A model generated the notes under the pieces. That model was not told where the DNA came from and ran no database searches. It saw nothing but the letters and a program-made list of their open reading frames with translations. A program made the translations under genes and the position numbers. A stretch of DNA of 24,540 nucleotides from Bacillota bacterium (lineage in GTDB: Bacteria > Bacillota > Clostridia > Acetivibrionales > DTU013), in contig JAEZLF010000253.1 of NCBI GenBank assembly GCA_023435925.1, positions 1 through 24,540 of the forward strand. Reading direction: 5' to 3'. Below are positions 22,696-24,540 of this stretch, in pieces. The stretch's first letter is position 1. Each line of letters opens with the position of its first letter.

Positions 22696-23585
22696 GATTT
22701 ACTGTAGGGGTTGCCCAATATGTCCCTTGCTATTCTCAGTCCTGTCGGCGTAGCAGCAAGGCCGCCTTCGGCCGTCTCTTTCAGCGCAGACGGCATGGCA
22801 TCTCCAACAGATTTCATGGCATCAATTACTTCATCCACAGGAATCACACTCTCAATCCCGGCTAAAGCCAGTTCTGCAGAAGCAAGCGAATTCGCAGCTC
22901 CCATTGCATTTCGCTTGATGCACGGTACCTCCACAAGCCCTGCAACCGGATCACACACCAATCCCAGTACACCTTTGAGAGCCATTGCACATGCATGCGC
23001 TGCCATCTGAGGCGTACCCCCCATGATTTCAACTACCGCCGCTGCTGCCATAGCCGAAGCACTTCCGCACTCTGCCTGACAGCCTCCCTCAGCACCGGAT
23101 ATACTTGCCCTTTTGGCTATGACCGTCCCAATTCCAGCCGCTGCAAAGAGGGACATCACAATTTTCTCCTCCGATAGCTTCTTTTCCTCTCTTAAAGTAA
23201 TAAGAACTGCCGGAATAATCCCGCATGAGCCGGCAGTAGGAGCAGCGACTATCCTTCCCATACATGCATTGACCTCTGTTACTGCAAGGGCTCTGGCAAG
23301 GGCCCCGCCGAGAATTCTCCCACTGATTGTCCTATCTTCATCAATAGCCTGTTTCATTTTGACTGCGGCTCCTCCACTTAGACCGCTGGCTGATTTCACG
23401 CCGGATTCAAGCCCTTTCCTGACTGCCTCATTCATCACCTCAAGCTGCAGGTGCATCTCTTTGAACAGCTCTTGTGGATCCCTTCCCAGCTGATGTGCCT
23501 GATCCTTCAACACAATATCGGAAATATTCATTCCCGCTTTCTGTGCGGTGTCAACTAATTTTTGTACTGAGTCATATTCAATCAT
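22692..23585 (-). CDS. sdaAA: L-serine ammonia-lyase, iron-sulfur-dependent, alpha subunit
   Basis: A 297-residue catalytic subunit of the two-subunit L-serine dehydratase, which converts L-serine to pyruvate and ammonia with an oxygen-sensitive [4Fe-4S] cluster. Expected cluster-region cysteines are in AGSCGIIPAVL (about 137-147), GCQAECGSASAM (about 188-199) and VCDPVAGLVEVPC. The N-terminus MIEYDSVQKLVDTA is typical. The ATG at 23585 follows AGGGGA, 11 bases after sdaAB. Its stop codon overlaps that of the convergent HAD gene by three bases within a TTAG tetramer. It should be co-regulated with sdaAB by the glycine riboswitch. Confidence 0.96.
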   Translation of the reverse strand: MIEYDSVQKLVDTAQKAGMNISDIVLKDQAHQLGRDPQELFKEMHLQLEVMNEAVRKGLESGVKSASGLSGGAAVKMKQAIDEDRTISGRILGGALARALAVTEVNACMGRIVAAPTAGSCGIIPAVLITLREEKKLSEEKIVMSLFAAAGIGTVIAKRASISGAEGGCQAECGSASAMAAAAVVEIMGGTPQMAAHACAMALKGVLGLVCDPVAGLVEVPCIKRNAMGAANSLASAELALAGIESVIPVDEVIDAMKSVGDAMPSALKETAEGGLAATPTGLRIARDILGNPYSKS

Positions 23586-23596
23586 CGCTATCCCCT

Positions 23597-24256
23597 TCAG
23601 ATCTCTTTTATTAATGCAGTATTGTTAACCCTGGGAAGCTCTCCAATAAGCGCTTCCAGTTCTGCACTTATCTCCTGGTCAGTCTCAATAACCATGATAG
23701 CATCTCCGCCACGATAGGATCGGTATACCTTCATACTGGCAATATTGATGCCATAGCGAGCCACCAGACCGGTTATAGCAGCAATTACTCCGGGAGTATC
23801 ATGATGAGAAATGATAAGAGTCTCATATTTTGCGGTAAGCTCTACAGCCATTCCATTAATTTTATGGATAATTATGTTGCCGCCTCCTACAGAAGAGCCC
23901 TGTACAGCAACCTGGCGACCGCAGCTTCCGATTGCGGTGATGAGTGCTGTGTTGGGATGAGCATATTTAATAGCTCCTGTGGTAATTTCAAACTGCATTC
24001 CGGCGTGCTGTGCCAGTTCCATACTCACTTTGATACGCTCATCATCAGGAGACATTCCCAGCAAGCCGGCAATAATTGCCTTGTCGGTACCATGCCCTCT
24101 GTAGGTATGTGCAAAAGACCCATGCAGCAGTATAAACACTTTTACCGGCTGTTCGCCTAAAAGTTCCCGGACTATTTTACCTATTCTAGCAGCTCCTGCT
24201 GTATGGGAGCTTGAAGGTCCCACCATCACAGGACCGATCACATCAAATACATTCAT
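23597..24256 (-). CDS. sdaAB: L-serine ammonia-lyase, iron-sulfur-dependent, beta subunit
   Basis: A 219-residue subunit. The N-terminal half is the serine dehydratase beta domain, opening FDVIGPVMVGPSSSHTAGA with the conserved SSSHT at about 15-19. The C-terminal 75 residues form an ACT domain (TLIISHHDTPGVIAAITGL, then YGINIASMKVYR), as usual for clostridial SdaAB. It pairs with SdaAA to degrade serine to pyruvate. The ATG at 24256 follows GGAG with 9-base spacing. It is the first gene after the tandem glycine riboswitch and terminator, so expression probably responds to glycine, which is interconverted with serine by GlyA. Confidence 0.96.
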   Translation of the reverse strand: MNVFDVIGPVMVGPSSSHTAGAARIGKIVRELLGEQPVKVFILLHGSFAHTYRGHGTDKAIIAGLLGMSPDDERIKVSMELAQHAGMQFEITTGAIKYAHPNTALITAIGSCGRQVAVQGSSVGGGNIIIHKINGMAVELTAKYETLIISHHDTPGVIAAITGLVARYGINIASMKVYRSYRGGDAIMVIETDQEISAELEALIGELPRVNNTALIKEI

Positions 24257-24318
24257 ATGCTTCTACTCCAACCTTCTTTTGTCAGCCCTGCGTAAAAATT
24301 TACCTCAAAATAAATAAA

Positions 24319-24349
24319 GGAAGATAACACAAAAAACGTGTCATCTTCC
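24319..24349 (-). terminator. Riboswitch-controlled terminator before sdaAB
   Basis: On the minus strand GGAAGATGACAC pairs with GTGTTATCTTCC (12 pairs, one G-T) around a 7-base loop, followed by the T-rich tract TTTATTTATTTTG. It lies between the glycine aptamers and sdaAB, 63 bases before the start codon. Its 5' arm begins right at the 3' strand of P1 of aptamer 2. That is the arrangement expected if ligand-stabilised P1 competes with the terminator. Confidence 0.85.
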
Positions 24350-24523
24350 TCTGTTCCATCACCTGAGAGATTCTCTTTCTAAAAGATTGCTCCTTCGGTG
24401 CTGACATGCATCAGCTTTTCAGAGATCTGTCCAGCTACAGTCCTTTTACCTGAAAGGTTCACTGCAAAAGACATGTTTGCAGTTTGCTTCTTCGGCGTCC
24501 CATTTGAGAACTCTTCAGTAGCT
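24349..24523 (-). ncRNA. Tandem glycine riboswitch
   Basis: Two consecutive glycine aptamers read on the minus strand. Aptamer 1 (24433-24523) is closed by AGCTAC / GTAGCT and carries GACGCCGAAGAAGCAA and CTTTCAGGTAAAAGGACTG. Aptamer 2 (24349-24424) is closed by CTCTG / CAGAG and carries CACCGAAGGAGCAATC and CTCTCAGGTGATGGAACAG. The paired CCGAAG-AGCAA and TCAGGT blocks are the family signature (Rfam glycine riboswitch). Eight bases link the aptamers. A terminator follows, then sdaAB and sdaAA. By analogy with other glycine riboswitches with this layout it should switch expression on when glycine is high. The upstream promoter lies at or beyond the window edge. Confidence 0.95.
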
Positions 24524-24540
24524 TTCATCCACAATATTTA

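Overview
The window reads as ordinary chromosomal DNA of a Gram-positive anaerobe of the class Clostridia. Supporting signs are strong GGAGG-type ribosome binding sites, several TTG starts, a CIRCE-controlled groESL operon, the short-form HisG paired with HisZ, a two-subunit iron-sulfur L-serine dehydratase, a DUF6106-like protein and moderate GC content. The species cannot be fixed from the sequence alone; a relative of Acetivibrio or Ruminiclostridium is a guess. I see no phage, insertion sequence, CRISPR array, tRNA or rRNA. Twenty-three of the 24 genes I call lie on the minus strand.

Read in the direction of transcription (high to low coordinates), the right end holds a tandem glycine riboswitch with a terminator, followed by sdaAB-sdaAA. 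A lone plus-strand HAD phosphatase converges on sdaAA with a 4-base overlap. Its promoter appears to share -35 DNA with a perfect consensus promoter that drives a ten-gene operon: hisZ-hisG-hisD-hisC-hisB-purC-hisH-hisA-hisF-hisIE. This encodes the complete chain from PRPP and ATP to histidinol, apart from a histidinol-phosphate phosphatase, which is not visible here. It also carries purC, whose pathway shares the AICAR intermediate released by HisF/HisH. Three gaps in this operon (hisC-hisB, hisA-hisF, hisF-hisIE) hold runs of perfect inverted repeats that do not look like terminators.

Next comes groES-groEL, with CIRCE upstream and a UUCG-loop terminator downstream, then a small flavodoxin-like protein and a two-helix membrane protein of the DUF6106 type. 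These are followed by a membrane-anchored GH18-type hydrolase with a copper-amine-oxidase-like N-terminal domain and an SH3-like domain, an MgtC/SapB membrane protein, and a type IIA (calcium-type) P-type ATPase.

At the left end is an ABC transporter operon: ATPase, GldF-like permease, GldG-like auxiliary protein and the first codons of a further membrane protein. It is preceded by a near-consensus promoter. The genes are tightly coupled, with ribosome binding sites embedded in the preceding gene's last codons and a final ATGA overlap.

The protein-coding content is conventional. The most interesting material is non-coding: the glycine riboswitch on a serine-degradation operon, the structured his-operon spacers, and the polypurine his leader with a 25-base tandem repeat.
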